A stretch of DNA of 64,000 nt from Brumimicrobium ulvae. Its GTDB lineage: Bacteria > Bacteroidota > Bacteroidia > Flavobacteriales_D > Crocinitomicaceae. The stretch is taken from assembly GCF_947504225.1 (NCBI RefSeq), contig NZ_CANNGT010000005.1, forward strand, positions 62,001 to 126,000, read 5' to 3'. The notes beneath the pieces were generated by a model, which did not search any database, was not told the origin of the DNA, and saw only the letters and a list, made by a program, of their open reading frames with translations. Below are positions 1 to 8,950 of the stretch, one piece after another; the stretch's first letter is position 1, and each line of letters begins with the position of its first letter. The translations under genes were made by a program, and so were the position numbers.

Positions 1-246
1 TTCTGTTTTTCCCTCAAACTGAGCTAATAATTCTTCAGTTGAAATGGCAACTGTTGTGTCAACCTTGTTAGGGCCAAACGAAGTTTGATTCGGATCAATC
101 GTTGTCTCTCCCTCTTCTTCTGTTTCTTCAACTACAACTTCTGTTGAGTCTGTTTCGCTAGTAGGAGCATCAGTTGTTGAAGGGTTGTTGCAGCTAGCAA
201 AAAAACCAGCAGTAATCAAACCTATCAATAAGTGTTTCTTTTTCAT
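1..246 (-). CDS. Lipoprotein, C-terminal part outside window (possibly DUF4920)
   Basis: Reading the minus strand from the ATG at 246 gives 82 codons open to the window edge, so the gene is cut and its C-terminal part is not visible. The protein opens with a lysine-rich SPII signal (MKKKHLLIGLITAG) and a Cys at residue 28 (FFASCNN), followed by a Thr/Glu-rich acidic linker, as in Bacteroidetes lipoproteins. After the linker comes a segment with SFGPNK and then a helix reading STEELLAQFEGK, which resembles the start of DUF4920 domains; the Cys motif expected further on lies outside the window, so that name is only a suggestion. It is divergent from the PadR-PspC operon, separated by about 190 bases. 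Confidence 0.7.
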   Translation of the reverse strand, partial: MKKKHLLIGLITAGFFASCNNPSTTDAPTSETDSTEVVVEETEEEGETTIDPNQTSFGPNKVDTTVAISTEELLAQFEGKTE

Positions 247-390
247 AATTATAATTTTCCGCTAAACTACGATTTTTGATTCTTTTATAAAATAAATCTT
301 TTAAACAAATGGATGAATCGAAGCGCCTCGCTCTTTTCTCTCTTTCTCACACTATATTTAAAATTTATTTTAAATATATAGTACCTTGCA

Positions 391-421
391 TTGCATAGTA
401 CTATATTCTTTTGTATATTTG
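391..421 (+). promoter_or_regulatory. Bacteroidetes-type promoter for padR-pspC
   Basis: A TTG at 391-393 is followed after 20 bases by TATATTTG at 414-421, matching the -33 TTG / -7 TAnnTTTG pattern of the Bacteroidetes primary sigma factor. It overlaps the upstream ATG at 386 and so supports the ATG at 440 as the true start. Confidence 0.7.
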
Positions 422-439
422 TCCTGTAATAATATAATT

Positions 440-772
440 ATGAAGGTAGAGAACACGAAAGCACAAATGAGGAAAGGTATTTTAGAATACTGTGTTTTAT
501 CCATCCTTTCAGAAAAAGAATGTTATCCATCTGAAATCATTGAGCAGTTGAAGGAAGCTGAATTGATTGTGGTAGAAGGAACGCTTTATCCTTTACTCAC
601 CCGATTGAAGAATGCCGAATTGCTGGATTATCGTTGGGAGGAATCTAACGCTGGACCACCAAGGAAGTATTATGGATTAACCAAGGAAGGCGAGTCTTTC
701 TTGTCGGAGTTAAAAGCCACATGGAGCATATTGAAAAAAGCAGTTAACCAATTAGAAAATAAAACGCTATGA
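440..772 (+). CDS. PadR family transcriptional regulator
   Basis: A 110-residue protein almost entirely made of a PadR winged helix. It begins VENTKAQMRKGILEYCVLS, the usual first helix, has the recognition region with EGTLYPLLTRLKNAELLDYRW and the wing with GPPRKYYGLTKEGE. PadR proteins are dimeric repressors of envelope or drug-stress genes. The ATG at 440 is preferred over 386 because a promoter covers 391-421. The stop overlaps the start of the next gene by four bases (ATGA), so it is translationally coupled to the PspC protein, an arrangement common in this phylum. It probably autoregulates the pair; this is inference. Confidence 0.93.
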   Translation: MKVENTKAQMRKGILEYCVLSILSEKECYPSEIIEQLKEAELIVVEGTLYPLLTRLKNAELLDYRWEESNAGPPRKYYGLTKEGESFLSELKATWSILKKAVNQLENKTL

Positions 773-2316
773 AAAAGACAACAACTATAAATCTGGCAGG
801 TATGGTTTATCATATTGAAGAAGATGCTTTTCAGATTTTGAAGGATTACCTTACAGACATTAAACGGGTTTTTTCTACTCAAGAAGGTGTAGAAGAAATG
901 GTAGCGGATATTGAATCGCGAATTGCAGAACTATTTCAAGAACGATTAAACAAAAATAAAGAAGTTGTTACTTATACAGATGTTGAAGAAGTTATCTCAA
1001 TCATGGGGTCACCGAATCAATTTGATGAGGATTATGACGAGGCTGAATATGAAGAAAATAAATCAGAAACACAGTTCAATCAAAAGGCGGAATCTAAGCG
1101 ATTGTACAGGGATACTGATGAAGGAATGCTGGCGGGAGTTTCCGCAGGTTTAGGTCATTACCTTAACATCGACCCCGTTTTGATTCGTGTTTTGTGGATC
1201 GTATTGGTTTTGGTTGGCGGTTCTGGAGTTTTGGTGTACATCATTGCTTGGATTGCAATTCCAGAAGCAAAAACTACAGCTCAGAAGTTGCAAATGAAAG
1301 GTCAACCTGCAAATTTGGACAACATAAAAGCCTTCGCCGATTCAGTGAAAGAAGAAGCTAAAACTGGATTTAAGCGCGCGTCAAACTCAGTGAAATTTAC
1401 CATTGAAAAAGGGAATGGGGCCATAACTACAGTGCTTCGTATGATTTCAAGATTAATAGGTTTTGTTTTGATTATTGGTGGAATCGTTTCAATAATTGCG
1501 CTTGTACTTGTGTTTATTACAAAATCAAATTTTGTGTTCGTTAATGGAATTCCAGTATTTACCGATGTTAAAACAGGAGTAGGATTGGTTTTTGAAGATG
1601 CAACCCTCGCGGTTTGGAGTATTTTCTTTGTTGCTTTGATTCCAATTATGTTTTTAATTATGTTGGGAGAAATGCTGACCTTGAGTGGAAAGAAGAAGTC
1701 AAGAGCGTTTATTCTAACTTTATTGGTGATTTGGTTTGCTGCAATCGTAACGATTTCTGTACTGGGAGCAAAAACCGGCTTCGATTTTAAAGAAAGATAC
1801 ACTTCTGTTGAACGTCAAATTGTTCAAGTAGACTCTCTGGATTTACAAGTGAATTTATTCGAAGATGATTTGAAAATTTCCAATGAAATGGAATATAGTT
1901 TCAACAACTATTTATCTATAGATGAAGAAGAAATAAAAATGGGCTATGCAAGAATTGAAGTGTTATCAACACCAGATTCTATATTCTATTACACCGTTGA
2001 AAGACGTAGCCAAGGTGGAACATTGAAAAGTGCTAAAATCAATTCTGAAGATGTTCGGTATGCCATTGCACAAGATGGAAATGTCTTGAATATTCCAACC
2101 CGTTATTCATTTCCTAAATCAAGTAAATTTAGAGGTCAAAAAGTAACAGTAAAAATATTTGTACCCCAAGGAAAGCAGATTGTATTGAATGGGAACTTAG
2201 AGAATTACCCCCTAAAAGTTTACACAAGAACGCATTTTTCAGACGATTTTATAGAGCAATCTTCAACGTGGAAAGCAGCGGATTTAGGAATGGAGTTTAA
2301 AGGTTTTTTAGAGTAA
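769..2316 (+). CDS. PspC-domain membrane protein
   Basis: 515 residues. The first ~100 residues are soluble and acidic, with a helical segment (AFQILKDYLTDIKRVF) of the type that precedes PspC in Bacteroidetes. A PspC domain follows at about 110-170 (RLYRDTDEGMLAGVSAGL, then YIIAWIAIPEA), and two to three further membrane segments lie at about 225-330. The C-terminal ~170 residues are predicted beta-rich and extracytoplasmic, similar in layout to DUF4097/adhesin-like heads. PspC proteins sense envelope stress or ion leakage at the inner membrane. Coupled to padR (ATGA overlap), it is likely the regulated target of that repressor. No enzymatic motif is visible. Confidence 0.88.
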   Translation: MKKTTTINLAGMVYHIEEDAFQILKDYLTDIKRVFSTQEGVEEMVADIESRIAELFQERLNKNKEVVTYTDVEEVISIMGSPNQFDEDYDEAEYEENKSETQFNQKAESKRLYRDTDEGMLAGVSAGLGHYLNIDPVLIRVLWIVLVLVGGSGVLVYIIAWIAIPEAKTTAQKLQMKGQPANLDNIKAFADSVKEEAKTGFKRASNSVKFTIEKGNGAITTVLRMISRLIGFVLIIGGIVSIIALVLVFITKSNFVFVNGIPVFTDVKTGVGLVFEDATLAVWSIFFVALIPIMFLIMLGEMLTLSGKKKSRAFILTLLVIWFAAIVTISVLGAKTGFDFKERYTSVERQIVQVDSLDLQVNLFEDDLKISNEMEYSFNNYLSIDEEEIKMGYARIEVLSTPDSIFYYTVERRSQGGTLKSAKINSEDVRYAIAQDGNVLNIPTRYSFPKSSKFRGQKVTVKIFVPQGKQIVLNGNLENYPLKVYTRTHFSDDFIEQSSTWKAADLGMEFKGFLE

Positions 2317-2492
2317 AAAAACCTTTAAGTTGTGAGTGTGAATTTTGAGTTTTTTTAAATGATAAATGCAGAAGTTGACTGAGGCACTCGAAGTCTAGCC
2401 TCCTTCTGCATTCATCGTTCATCACTCATCATTTATAATTATCAGACAAACATTTATTCACCCCAACCCACCACCATTTCCTACTGTTTAAT

Positions 2493-2500
2493 TATCTTTG
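2493..2500 (+). promoter_or_regulatory. -7 box TATCTTTG upstream of valS
   Basis: TATCTTTG ends at base 2500, exactly where an in-frame GTG would begin. A transcript starting a few bases downstream would not contain that GTG, which makes the ATG at 2521 the likely start. No clear -33 TTG was found at the usual distance. Confidence 0.55.
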
Positions 2501-2520
2501 TGTCAAACAAGAAAATAAGC

Positions 2521-5145
2521 ATGGAAATTCCCAAAACATACGAACCACAGAAGTCAGAAGAAAAATGGTATAAACACTGGATGGAGAAAAACTATTTCCA
2601 CAGTGAACCAGATGACAGAGAGCCATATACCATTGTAATTCCACCGCCCAACGTTACGGGAGTTTTGCACATGGGACACATGTTGAACAATACCATTCAA
2701 GATGTTTTGATTCGTCGTGCACGAATGCAGGGTAAAAATGCATGTTGGGTGCCAGGAACAGACCACGCATCTATTGCAACTGAAGCAAAAGTAGTGAACA
2801 AATTACGTGGTGAAGGAATTAAGAAATCCGACTTGACACGTGATGAATTTATGGAGCATGCTTGGGAATGGAAAGAAAAACACGGAGGAATTATCCTTGA
2901 TCAATTGAAGAAATTAGGAGCTTCATGTGATTGGGAGCGAACAACCTTCACAATGGATGAGAGCTATGCTGAATCTGTTGAAGACATTTTCATTGATTTA
3001 TATAAAAAAGGAAAAATATACCGTAGCGTAAGAATGGTGAATTGGGATCCATCTGCAAAAACGGCGCTTTCAGATGAGGAGGTAATTCACAAAGAAGTGA
3101 ATTCTAAATTGTACAACGTGCGTTACCAAATCGAAGGAACGGATGAGTGGTTAACAGTTGCAACAACTCGACCTGAAACCATTTTGGGGGATACCGCAAT
3201 TTGTGTGAATCCGAATGACGTTCGTTATGTAAACTTGATCGGTAAAAAAGCCATTGTTCCTATTGCTAACCGTGCTATTCCAATTATCGAAGATGATTAT
3301 GTGGATATGGAATTTGGTACAGGGTGTTTGAAAATTACACCAGCACACGATGTGAATGACCACGAAATGGGTGAGCGTCACAACTTGGAAGTAATTGATA
3401 TCTTGAATGCCGACGGTTCCTTGAATGAAAAAGGATTGCATTACGAGGGGATGGATCGTTTTGAAGCGAGAAAAGCTATTGCAAAAGAATTAGAAGAGAA
3501 AGGTTTCATGGTGAAAGTGGAAGACCATATCAATAAATTAGGCTTTTCTGAAAGAACCGACGCAGTTATTGAACCGCGTCTTTCTTTACAATGGTTCGTA
3601 GATATGAAAAACTTATCTGAACCAGCATTGGAGCACGTGATGAATGGTGACATTAAGTTCTATCCAGACAACATGAAAAACACCTACCGTCACTGGATGG
3701 AAAACATCAAAGATTGGTGTATTTCTAGACAATTGTGGTGGGGACACAGAATTCCTGCGTGGTATTTTGGTGAAGGAGACGACGACTTTGTAGTGGCGAA
3801 AAATCAAGAAGAAGCCTTGAAATTAGCCAATGAAAAAGCAGGAAGAACTATTTCTGAAGTAGAATTAAAACAAGACGAAGATGTTTTAGACACTTGGTTC
3901 TCGAGCTGGTTGTGGCCAATTTCTGTTTTTGATGGATTAACAAACCCAAACAACGAAGAAATTAAATATTACTATCCAACAAACGATATCGTAACGGCTC
4001 CAGAAATTATGTTCTTCTGGGTAGCAAGAATGATTATTGCTGGATACGAATGGATGGATGAACAACCGTTCAAAAATGTATATTATACTGGAATTGTTCG
4101 TGATAAATTAGGCCGTAAAATGTCTAAATCATTAGGGAACTCTCCGGATCCAATTAAATTAATTGAAGATTTTGGAGCGGATGGAGTTCGAATTGGAATG
4201 TTGGTTTCATCACCAGCAGGAAATGATTTGCCATTTGATACAAGTCAGTGTGAACAAGGAAGAAATTTCACCAACAAAATTTGGAACGCCTTCCGTTTGG
4301 TGAATTCCTGGGAGGTTGCAGAAATCGAGCAACCAAAATCTTCTAAAATTGCAGTAGAGTGGTTTGAAAGTAAACTCAACGAAACTTTACTTCACATTAA
4401 CGACCAATTCGATAAATTTAGAATTTCTGATGCTTTAATGGCTTCGTATAAACTGGTTTGGGACGATTTCTGTTCTTGGTATTTGGAAATGATTAAGCCA
4501 GCATATCAGCAACCGATTGACGCAAAAACAAAAGCGCAAACGATTACTTTCTTTGAGCAATTAATGAAAATTATTCACCCATTCACACCGTTTATCTCTG
4601 AAGAAATTTGGCATTTGTTAGGAGACAGAAAAGAAGGGGAGGACATTATCGTTGCAACTTGGCCAGAAGCTGGAAAAGTAAATGAAGACATTATTAACAA
4701 CTTCAAAATAACTGCTGAAGTGATTTCTAATATTCGTAACATCCGTAAGCAAAATAACATTGCCAATAAAGTTGAAATCGAATTAGGAATTGTAAAAAGC
4801 AATAATCATTCAGTAGAAATGGATCCTGTTTTAATCAAAATGGGTAACGTTTCAGCACTTTCTTACATCGATGATAAAATGGCAAATGCATTCTCATTTA
4901 TCGTGAAAAACTCTTCGTTCTACATTCCATTTGGAGATGCCGTAGATGTTGAAGCTGAAATTGAAAAAGTGAAAGGTGAATTGGAATACACCCAAGGCTT
5001 TATGAAGTCCGTTCAAAAGAAATTAGGGAATGAAAGATTTGTAAATAACGCACCCGAAGCCGTTGTGGCAACAGAAAAGAAAAAGTTAGCTGATGCTCAA
5101 GAGAAAATTAAAATATTAGAAGAGAAATTGAAAAGTTTAGGATAG
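2521..5145 (+). CDS. valS: Valyl-tRNA synthetase
   Basis: 874 residues, the usual length for a bacterial ValRS. The class I signature is complete: [16 protein letters not shown] at residues 41-56 (HIGH motif as HMGH) and KMSKS at 533-537. The CP1 editing domain lies between them ([17 protein letters not shown], then [15 protein letters not shown]). The C-terminal 70 residues form the ValRS coiled coil that contacts tRNA ([17 protein letters not shown] onward). It charges tRNA-Val with valine in the cytoplasm. A GTG seven codons upstream is in frame but sits on the promoter box. The gene stands alone with its own promoter. Confidence 0.98.
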   Translation: MEIPKTYEPQKSEEKWYKHWMEKNYFHSEPDDREPYTIVIPPPNVTGVLHMGHMLNNTIQDVLIRRARMQGKNACWVPGTDHASIATEAKVVNKLRGEGIKKSDLTRDEFMEHAWEWKEKHGGIILDQLKKLGASCDWERTTFTMDESYAESVEDIFIDLYKKGKIYRSVRMVNWDPSAKTALSDEEVIHKEVNSKLYNVRYQIEGTDEWLTVATTRPETILGDTAICVNPNDVRYVNLIGKKAIVPIANRAIPIIEDDYVDMEFGTGCLKITPAHDVNDHEMGERHNLEVIDILNADGSLNEKGLHYEGMDRFEARKAIAKELEEKGFMVKVEDHINKLGFSERTDAVIEPRLSLQWFVDMKNLSEPALEHVMNGDIKFYPDNMKNTYRHWMENIKDWCISRQLWWGHRIPAWYFGEGDDDFVVAKNQEEALKLANEKAGRTISEVELKQDEDVLDTWFSSWLWPISVFDGLTNPNNEEIKYYYPTNDIVTAPEIMFFWVARMIIAGYEWMDEQPFKNVYYTGIVRDKLGRKMSKSLGNSPDPIKLIEDFGADGVRIGMLVSSPAGNDLPFDTSQCEQGRNFTNKIWNAFRLVNSWEVAEIEQPKSSKIAVEWFESKLNETLLHINDQFDKFRISDALMASYKLVWDDFCSWYLEMIKPAYQQPIDAKTKAQTITFFEQLMKIIHPFTPFISEEIWHLLGDRKEGEDIIVATWPEAGKVNEDIINNFKITAEVISNIRNIRKQNNIANKVEIELGIVKSNNHSVEMDPVLIKMGNVSALSYIDDKMANAFSFIVKNSSFYIPFGDAVDVEAEIEKVKGELEYTQGFMKSVQKKLGNERFVNNAPEAVVATEKKKLADAQEKIKILEEKLKSLG

Positions 5146-5278
5146 AAATATTCCTCGTCACATTCCTTCAGTGGTTTAATGCTATGTTTCGGCAATTGTG
5201 TGGAACAGAATTAAAACGATGAGAAATCTGACCTTTTTAACGGAAAGTATTTTTTAAAATATTTAAAACAAAAAAGAC

Positions 5279-7276
5279 ATGGTACTAGAAGATATTCAAA
5301 AAGACATTCAGGAAGGAATCCCTTCAACAATTCCTCCTGCAAAACCGTATGATCCATCTGTTAATCATGCGCCAAAAAGAAAACAAATTCTTTCTAAAGA
5401 GGAAGAGAAGCTGGCCTTGAAAAATGCTTTGCGTTATTTCCCTTCTGAGCAGCATGCAGAATTGTTGCCTGAATTTAAAGAAGAATTAGAAAAATACGGT
5501 AGAATATATATGTACCGTTATCGTCCAGATTATAAATTACACGCAAGAGATATTAAGGAGTACCCAGGAAAATGTGACCAAGCGAAAGCGATCATGCTGA
5601 TGATCCATAATAATTTGGATTACGCAGTGGCACAACATCCACACGAGTTAATAACCTACGGTGGAAACGGTGCAGTATTCCAAAACTGGGCGCAATACCG
5701 TTTGACCATGAAGTATTTATCGGAAATGACGGAAGAACAAACTTTAGTGATGTATTCTGGACACCCGATGGGACTTTTTCCTTCGCATAAAGATGCTCCA
5801 AGAGTTGTGGTTACGAATGGAATGATGATTCCGAATTATTCGAAACAAGACGACTGGGAAAAATACAATGCATTGGGAGTTACGCAATACGGACAAATGA
5901 CCGCGGGTTCTTTTATGTATATCGGACCTCAAGGAATTGTACATGGAACAACGATTACCGTTTTAAACGCAGGAAGAAAAATTGCAAAAGACGGTGAAGG
6001 ATTAGCAGGAAAATTATTCCTTACCGCCGGACTAGGTGGAATGTCAGGAGCACAACCGAAAGCAGGGAATATTGCAGGATGCATTAGCGTATGTGCTGAA
6101 ATCAACGGAAAAGCAACAAATACCCGTCATTCTCAAGGTTGGGTCGATGAGGTAATTTCAGATTTAGATGAATTGGTTACTCGTGTAAATGTAGCAAAGG
6201 CCAATAAGGAAGTCGTTTCGATTGCTTACCAAGGAAATATCGTTGATGTTTGGGAGAAGTTTGATCAAGAGAACGTAAAAGTTGACTTAGGATCTGACCA
6301 AACTTCATTGCACAATCCTTGGGCGGGAGGATATTACCCAGTTGGTTTTTCTTTGGAAGAATCAAATCAGATGATGGCTGAAAATCCAGAACAATTCAAA
6401 AAGGAAGTTCAAAAAACATTAGTTCGTCATGCGAATGCTGTAAATAATCACACAGCGAATGGGACTTATTTCTTCGATTATGGAAATGCCTTTTTATTAG
6501 AAGCGTCAAGAGCTGGAGCAGATGTCATGGCAGAAAACGGAATTGATTTCAAATATCCATCTTATGTGCAAGACATCATGGGGCCAATGTGTTTCGATTT
6601 CGGATTTGGACCTTTCCGATGGGTATGTGCATCCAACGATCCAGCAGATTTAGTCAAAACTGATGAAATTGCTTGTCAAGTTTTAGAAGAATTACAAAAA
6701 GAAAGTCCAGCTGAAATTCAACAGCAAATGGCGGACAATATCCAATGGATTAAAGGTGCGCAAGAAAATAAATTAGTTGTGGGTTCACAAGCAAGAATTT
6801 TGTACGCCGATGCATTGGGAAGAATGAAAATCGCGGAAGCTTTCAACAAAGCAATAGAAAAAGGCGAAATCGGTCCCGTAGTTTTAGGACGAGATCACCA
6901 CGATGTTTCTGGAACAGATTCTCCATTCAGAGAAACTTCAAACATTTATGATGGATCTAAATTCACAGCCGACATGGCTATCCAAAACGTAATCGGGGAT
7001 TCATTTCGCGGTGCAACTTGGGTTTCCATTCACAATGGTGGTGGAGTCGGTTGGGGCGAAGTCATCAACGGTGGTTTTGGAATGTTACTCGATGGAACAG
7101 CCGATGCTGACAGAAGATTAAAATCAATGTTGCATTGGGACGTAAACAATGGAATCGCAAGACGAAATTGGGCCAGAAACGAAGGATCAATGTTTGCAAT
7201 CAAACGTGCCATGGAAATGGAGCCTTTGTTAAAAGTTACAGTGCCGAATTTGGTGGATGATTCATTATTTAATTAG
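5279..7276 (+). CDS. hutU: Urocanate hydratase
   Basis: 665 residues; longer than the ~550-residue proteobacterial enzyme and consistent with the long form seen in Bacteroidetes. It converts urocanate to imidazolonepropionate in histidine degradation, using tightly bound NAD+. Typical stretches include ELITYGGNGAVFQNWAQY, MYSGHPMGLFPS, LTAGLGGMSGAQPKA (the NAD-binding glycine region) and the C-terminal IHNGGGVGWGEVINGG. No other hut gene (hutH, hutI, hutG) occurs in the window, so the pathway must be completed elsewhere. A stem-loop terminator follows at 7338-7385. The start is ATG with an A-rich upstream segment and no obvious TAnnTTTG box. Confidence 0.97.
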   Translation: MVLEDIQKDIQEGIPSTIPPAKPYDPSVNHAPKRKQILSKEEEKLALKNALRYFPSEQHAELLPEFKEELEKYGRIYMYRYRPDYKLHARDIKEYPGKCDQAKAIMLMIHNNLDYAVAQHPHELITYGGNGAVFQNWAQYRLTMKYLSEMTEEQTLVMYSGHPMGLFPSHKDAPRVVVTNGMMIPNYSKQDDWEKYNALGVTQYGQMTAGSFMYIGPQGIVHGTTITVLNAGRKIAKDGEGLAGKLFLTAGLGGMSGAQPKAGNIAGCISVCAEINGKATNTRHSQGWVDEVISDLDELVTRVNVAKANKEVVSIAYQGNIVDVWEKFDQENVKVDLGSDQTSLHNPWAGGYYPVGFSLEESNQMMAENPEQFKKEVQKTLVRHANAVNNHTANGTYFFDYGNAFLLEASRAGADVMAENGIDFKYPSYVQDIMGPMCFDFGFGPFRWVCASNDPADLVKTDEIACQVLEELQKESPAEIQQQMADNIQWIKGAQENKLVVGSQARILYADALGRMKIAEAFNKAIEKGEIGPVVLGRDHHDVSGTDSPFRETSNIYDGSKFTADMAIQNVIGDSFRGATWVSIHNGGGVGWGEVINGGFGMLLDGTADADRRLKSMLHWDVNNGIARRNWARNEGSMFAIKRAMEMEPLLKVTVPNLVDDSLFN

Positions 7277-7337
7277 GAATTGAAATTACGAATTACGAAT
7301 TTTGGATGGAACAAAATCCACGCAAAACAAGTATTTA

Positions 7338-7385
7338 AAAATGGAATACGCAGGGACGGTTTGCAACCGTCCTTTTCCATTTTTA
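7338..7385 (+). terminator. Long two-part stem-loop after hutU
   Basis: An inner perfect stem GGACGGTT-TGC-AACCGTCC at 7354-7372 sits inside an outer perfect 10-bp stem AAAAATGGAA / TTCCATTTTT (7338-7347 and 7376-7385, with small internal loops between the two). The T-rich right arm fits an intrinsic terminator for hutU. The inner core also looks like one of the GC-rich palindromes seen in other gaps of this window. Confidence 0.7.
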
Positions 7386-7416
7386 AATTATTGTGTTTTT
7401 AAATTATTGTGTTTTT
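7385..7416. repeat. Tandem 16-bp duplication
   Basis: The 16-mer AAATTATTGTGTTTTT is present twice head to tail directly after the hutU terminator. The remainder of the gap to 7611 holds nothing else recognised apart from AT-rich sequence leading to the next gene. Confidence 0.85.
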
Positions 7417-7611
7417 AAAATATAGAGAGTTGATCGAAAGGTTGGCCCTTTTTTGTTAAAAAGTGGTTTTCTTATTGAAATAATAAGTTTGAATCGAAGG
7501 GCATCTTCTGTCAGCTAAAGGTGAAATAGAGAAGGAGGATAAGTAGTAGGGATATTATTTAAGTTTTATTATCTTCAACTTTTCAAGTTAACCCGTCGAC
7601 ATAATTACTAA

Positions 7612-7950
7612 ATGAAAATCTATAAGAAATATGGTTGGCTAATAAGATTACTATTAGCATGTGTTTTAGTTACTTTATTATTCAGTAACTTTATTAATAT
7701 GCTTCTGTTTTTCAATAAAGAGCACACCTGTGGAGTTATTACTGAGAAAAAAACGGTTAATAATAATATTTTGGTTGTGAAATATACTTTTGAAGTAGAT
7801 GGTGAAAAGTTTAACCACTCTATGTCTTATTCATATATCACGCGAGATATTCCAATAGATGATCTGAAAAAGCTTAAATGTGTTGAAATTTCTTATTTCC
7901 CTCCAGCACCTTATTTTAGCAACATAACTGATATAAGGGTTCTGAGATAA
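7612..7950 (+). CDS. Small membrane-anchored protein of unknown function
   Basis: 112 residues. A basic N-terminus (MKIYKKYGWLIR) leads into a transmembrane segment at about 11-32, then a ~75-residue beta-rich extracytoplasmic part with two Cys (ECT-like HTCGV near residue 43 and LKCVEI near 94) that could pair. The tail layout, a short anchor followed by a domain reading YTFEVDGEKF, resembles DUF3592-like proteins, but the match is too weak to name. It is convergent with the broken antitoxin gene, its stop lying directly next to the end of that frame. No function is assigned. Confidence 0.6.
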   Translation: MKIYKKYGWLIRLLLACVLVTLLFSNFINMLLFFNKEHTCGVITEKKTVNNNILVVKYTFEVDGEKFNHSMSYSYITRDIPIDDLKKLKCVEISYFPPAPYFSNITDIRVLR

Positions 7951-8123
7951 TTAACTTTTAAACTTAAATTGCTTCCTAGCTTCTTCCCAAGGAATTAAAT
8001 CTTCTTTTTTTTCCATTTCGGAATCACAAAATCATCATCAGAAGCCTCCAATCCCAACTGACTCACAAACTCCATAAAAAAGTCAAATTTATCCTCCGGT
8101 ATTTTTAATGTAACTTCTTTCAT
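7951..8123 (-). pseudogene. Second antitoxin copy, frameshifted in an A8 tract
   Basis: From the ATG at 8123 the minus strand encodes 42 residues and stops at 7995. The first 35 residues (MKEVTLKIPEDKFDFFME, then LGLEASDDDFVIP) match the intact antitoxin at 8448-8648 almost residue for residue. After VIPKW comes a run of eight A; in the neighbouring frame the reading continues as KKEDLIPWEEARKQFKFKS and stops at 7951, which looks like an authentic antitoxin C-terminus but differs from that of the intact copy. A single-base change in the A tract would rejoin the frames. It could be a decayed gene, a sequencing error in a homopolymer, or a slippage-expressed gene; the sequence cannot tell. Confidence 0.7.
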
Positions 8124-8144
8124 TGAATAAAAAAAGTAATTACT

Positions 8145-8444
8145 TTACCCATTTGAATTAGGCTCTTTGTGCATTGAAATAACAGAATAAATACGAACCG
8201 TATTCGTCTTTTGATTAACAATGTAATGGATTAAATATGGGAAGTTTTTAACTTTAACGCATCGGACATTCTCGTATCTTATTTGATATAAAAGAGCGTC
8301 CTTTTTTAAGGATTTCATTTTTCTTTTGGCAGAGTTATAAAATCTTGTTCCAAGTGAGTTGCTTTTCCTATTATAGAAATCAACAGCCTCCTGAATATCT
8401 TCATAAACGTGATCATTTGCTATTACGTTGAATTTATGCTTCAA
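8145..8444 (-). CDS. RelE/ParE-type toxin of a type II toxin-antitoxin system
   Basis: 99 basic residues with the RelE/ParE fold pattern: an N-terminal strand, the helical hairpin EDIQEAVDFYNRKSNSLG, a Lys/Arg-rich stretch (AKRKMKSLKKD), and the core strands QIRYENVRCVKVKNFPYLIHY ending in RIYSVISMHKEP. Conserved basic and aromatic residues near R75 to H-containing tail fit this superfamily. Such toxins either cut ribosome-bound mRNA (RelE) or poison gyrase (ParE); which applies cannot be decided here. It starts three bases after the antitoxin stop, in one operon with it. A broken second antitoxin copy lies just downstream. Confidence 0.85.
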   Translation of the reverse strand: MKHKFNVIANDHVYEDIQEAVDFYNRKSNSLGTRFYNSAKRKMKSLKKDALLYQIRYENVRCVKVKNFPYLIHYIVNQKTNTVRIYSVISMHKEPNSNG

Positions 8445-8447
8445 AGT

Positions 8448-8648
8448 CTACAAATTGATTTTTTTATCTAAATCATCGATAGAAAAAAAGTCTTCGTCCT
8501 TAGAGATTTTAATTCGCTCAAGAACAACATCCTTTTGCCATTCGGGAATAACAAAATCCTCTTCAGATGTTTCTAAACCCAATTGATTAAAAACCTCCAT
8601 AAAAAAGTCAAACTTATCCTCTGGTATTTTTAATGTAACTTCTTTCAT
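8448..8648 (-). CDS. Antitoxin paired with the RelE/ParE toxin
   Basis: 66 residues, MKEVTLKIPEDKFDFFMEV at the start, then an acidic middle (LETSEEDFVIPEWQKD) and a C-terminal tail LERIKISKDEDFFSIDDLD. Short, acidic, upstream of the toxin and separated from it by three bases: the normal antitoxin-first order. The ATG at 8648 is chosen over an in-frame start at 8675 because the degenerate copy begins at the same residue and because a TAAGTTTG box covers 8661-8668. The antitoxin normally neutralises the toxin through its C-terminal tail and represses the operon. Confidence 0.82.
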   Translation of the reverse strand: MKEVTLKIPEDKFDFFMEVFNQLGLETSEEDFVIPEWQKDVVLERIKISKDEDFFSIDDLDKKINL

Positions 8649-8660
8649 ATTATAAATATA

Positions 8661-8668
8661 CAAACTTA
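8661..8668 (-). promoter_or_regulatory. -7 box TAAGTTTG for the toxin-antitoxin operon
   Basis: On the minus strand TAAGTTTG ends 12 bases before the ATG at 8648, matching TAnnTTTG. It overlaps the longer reading frame that begins at 8675 and so argues against that start. Confidence 0.5.
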
Positions 8669-8813
8669 TTGTCAAAGCCGGTAAAATGATATAGGAATTT
8701 GAAAGTTAAATTGAAAGTATTCTATAGAACCTTCTAAAAATACATCTTAGAGAATCAGTTCTTGAAGTATTCAACTCTTCCTTTTTTACCTCATTCCTCT
8801 TCCTCCTCTCCCT

Positions 8814-8829
8814 GCCGATTTTAATCGGC
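8814..8829. repeat. Perfect palindrome in intergenic region
   Basis: GCCGAT-TTTA-ATCGGC, a six-base stem with a four-base loop, with no T run on either side, so not a normal terminator. It lies in the gap between the toxin-antitoxin promoter and the prolyl oligopeptidase gene. Confidence 0.7.
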
Positions 8830-8870
8830 TTCCTCTCCCTACTAAATTTATAACGAGATGAAAACTCCTA

Positions 8871-8918
8871 GAAAATGCAAGCTATCGCGAGATTTTATCT
8901 CGTGATCTTAGCATTTTC
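8871..8918. repeat. Nested inverted repeat before the prolyl oligopeptidase gene
   Basis: Outer arms GAAAATGC (8871-8878) and GCATTTTC (8911-8918) enclose an inner stem CGAGAT-TTT-ATCTCG (8888-8902). The inner core resembles the CGAGCTTTTAGCTC core at the palindrome between 26555 and 26630. It lies about 30 bases before the gene start and could be a leader structure or a REP-like unit. Confidence 0.65.
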
Positions 8919-8950
8919 CTTATCTTTATCCAATTCAAAAAGAGAGAAAC

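Noticed and set aside
62..246. Gene on the plus strand at the left edge
   Set aside because: The minus strand reads a clean lipoprotein signal with ATG at 246; the plus strand is broken by stops.
386..439. Upstream extension of the PadR gene
   Set aside because: A complete TTG-N20-TATATTTG promoter lies inside it, and the PadR family begins at the ATG at 440.
1302..1802. 166-codon ORF opposite the PspC gene
   Set aside because: Lies wholly inside a well-supported gene and has Ser/Thr/Ile-rich shadow composition.
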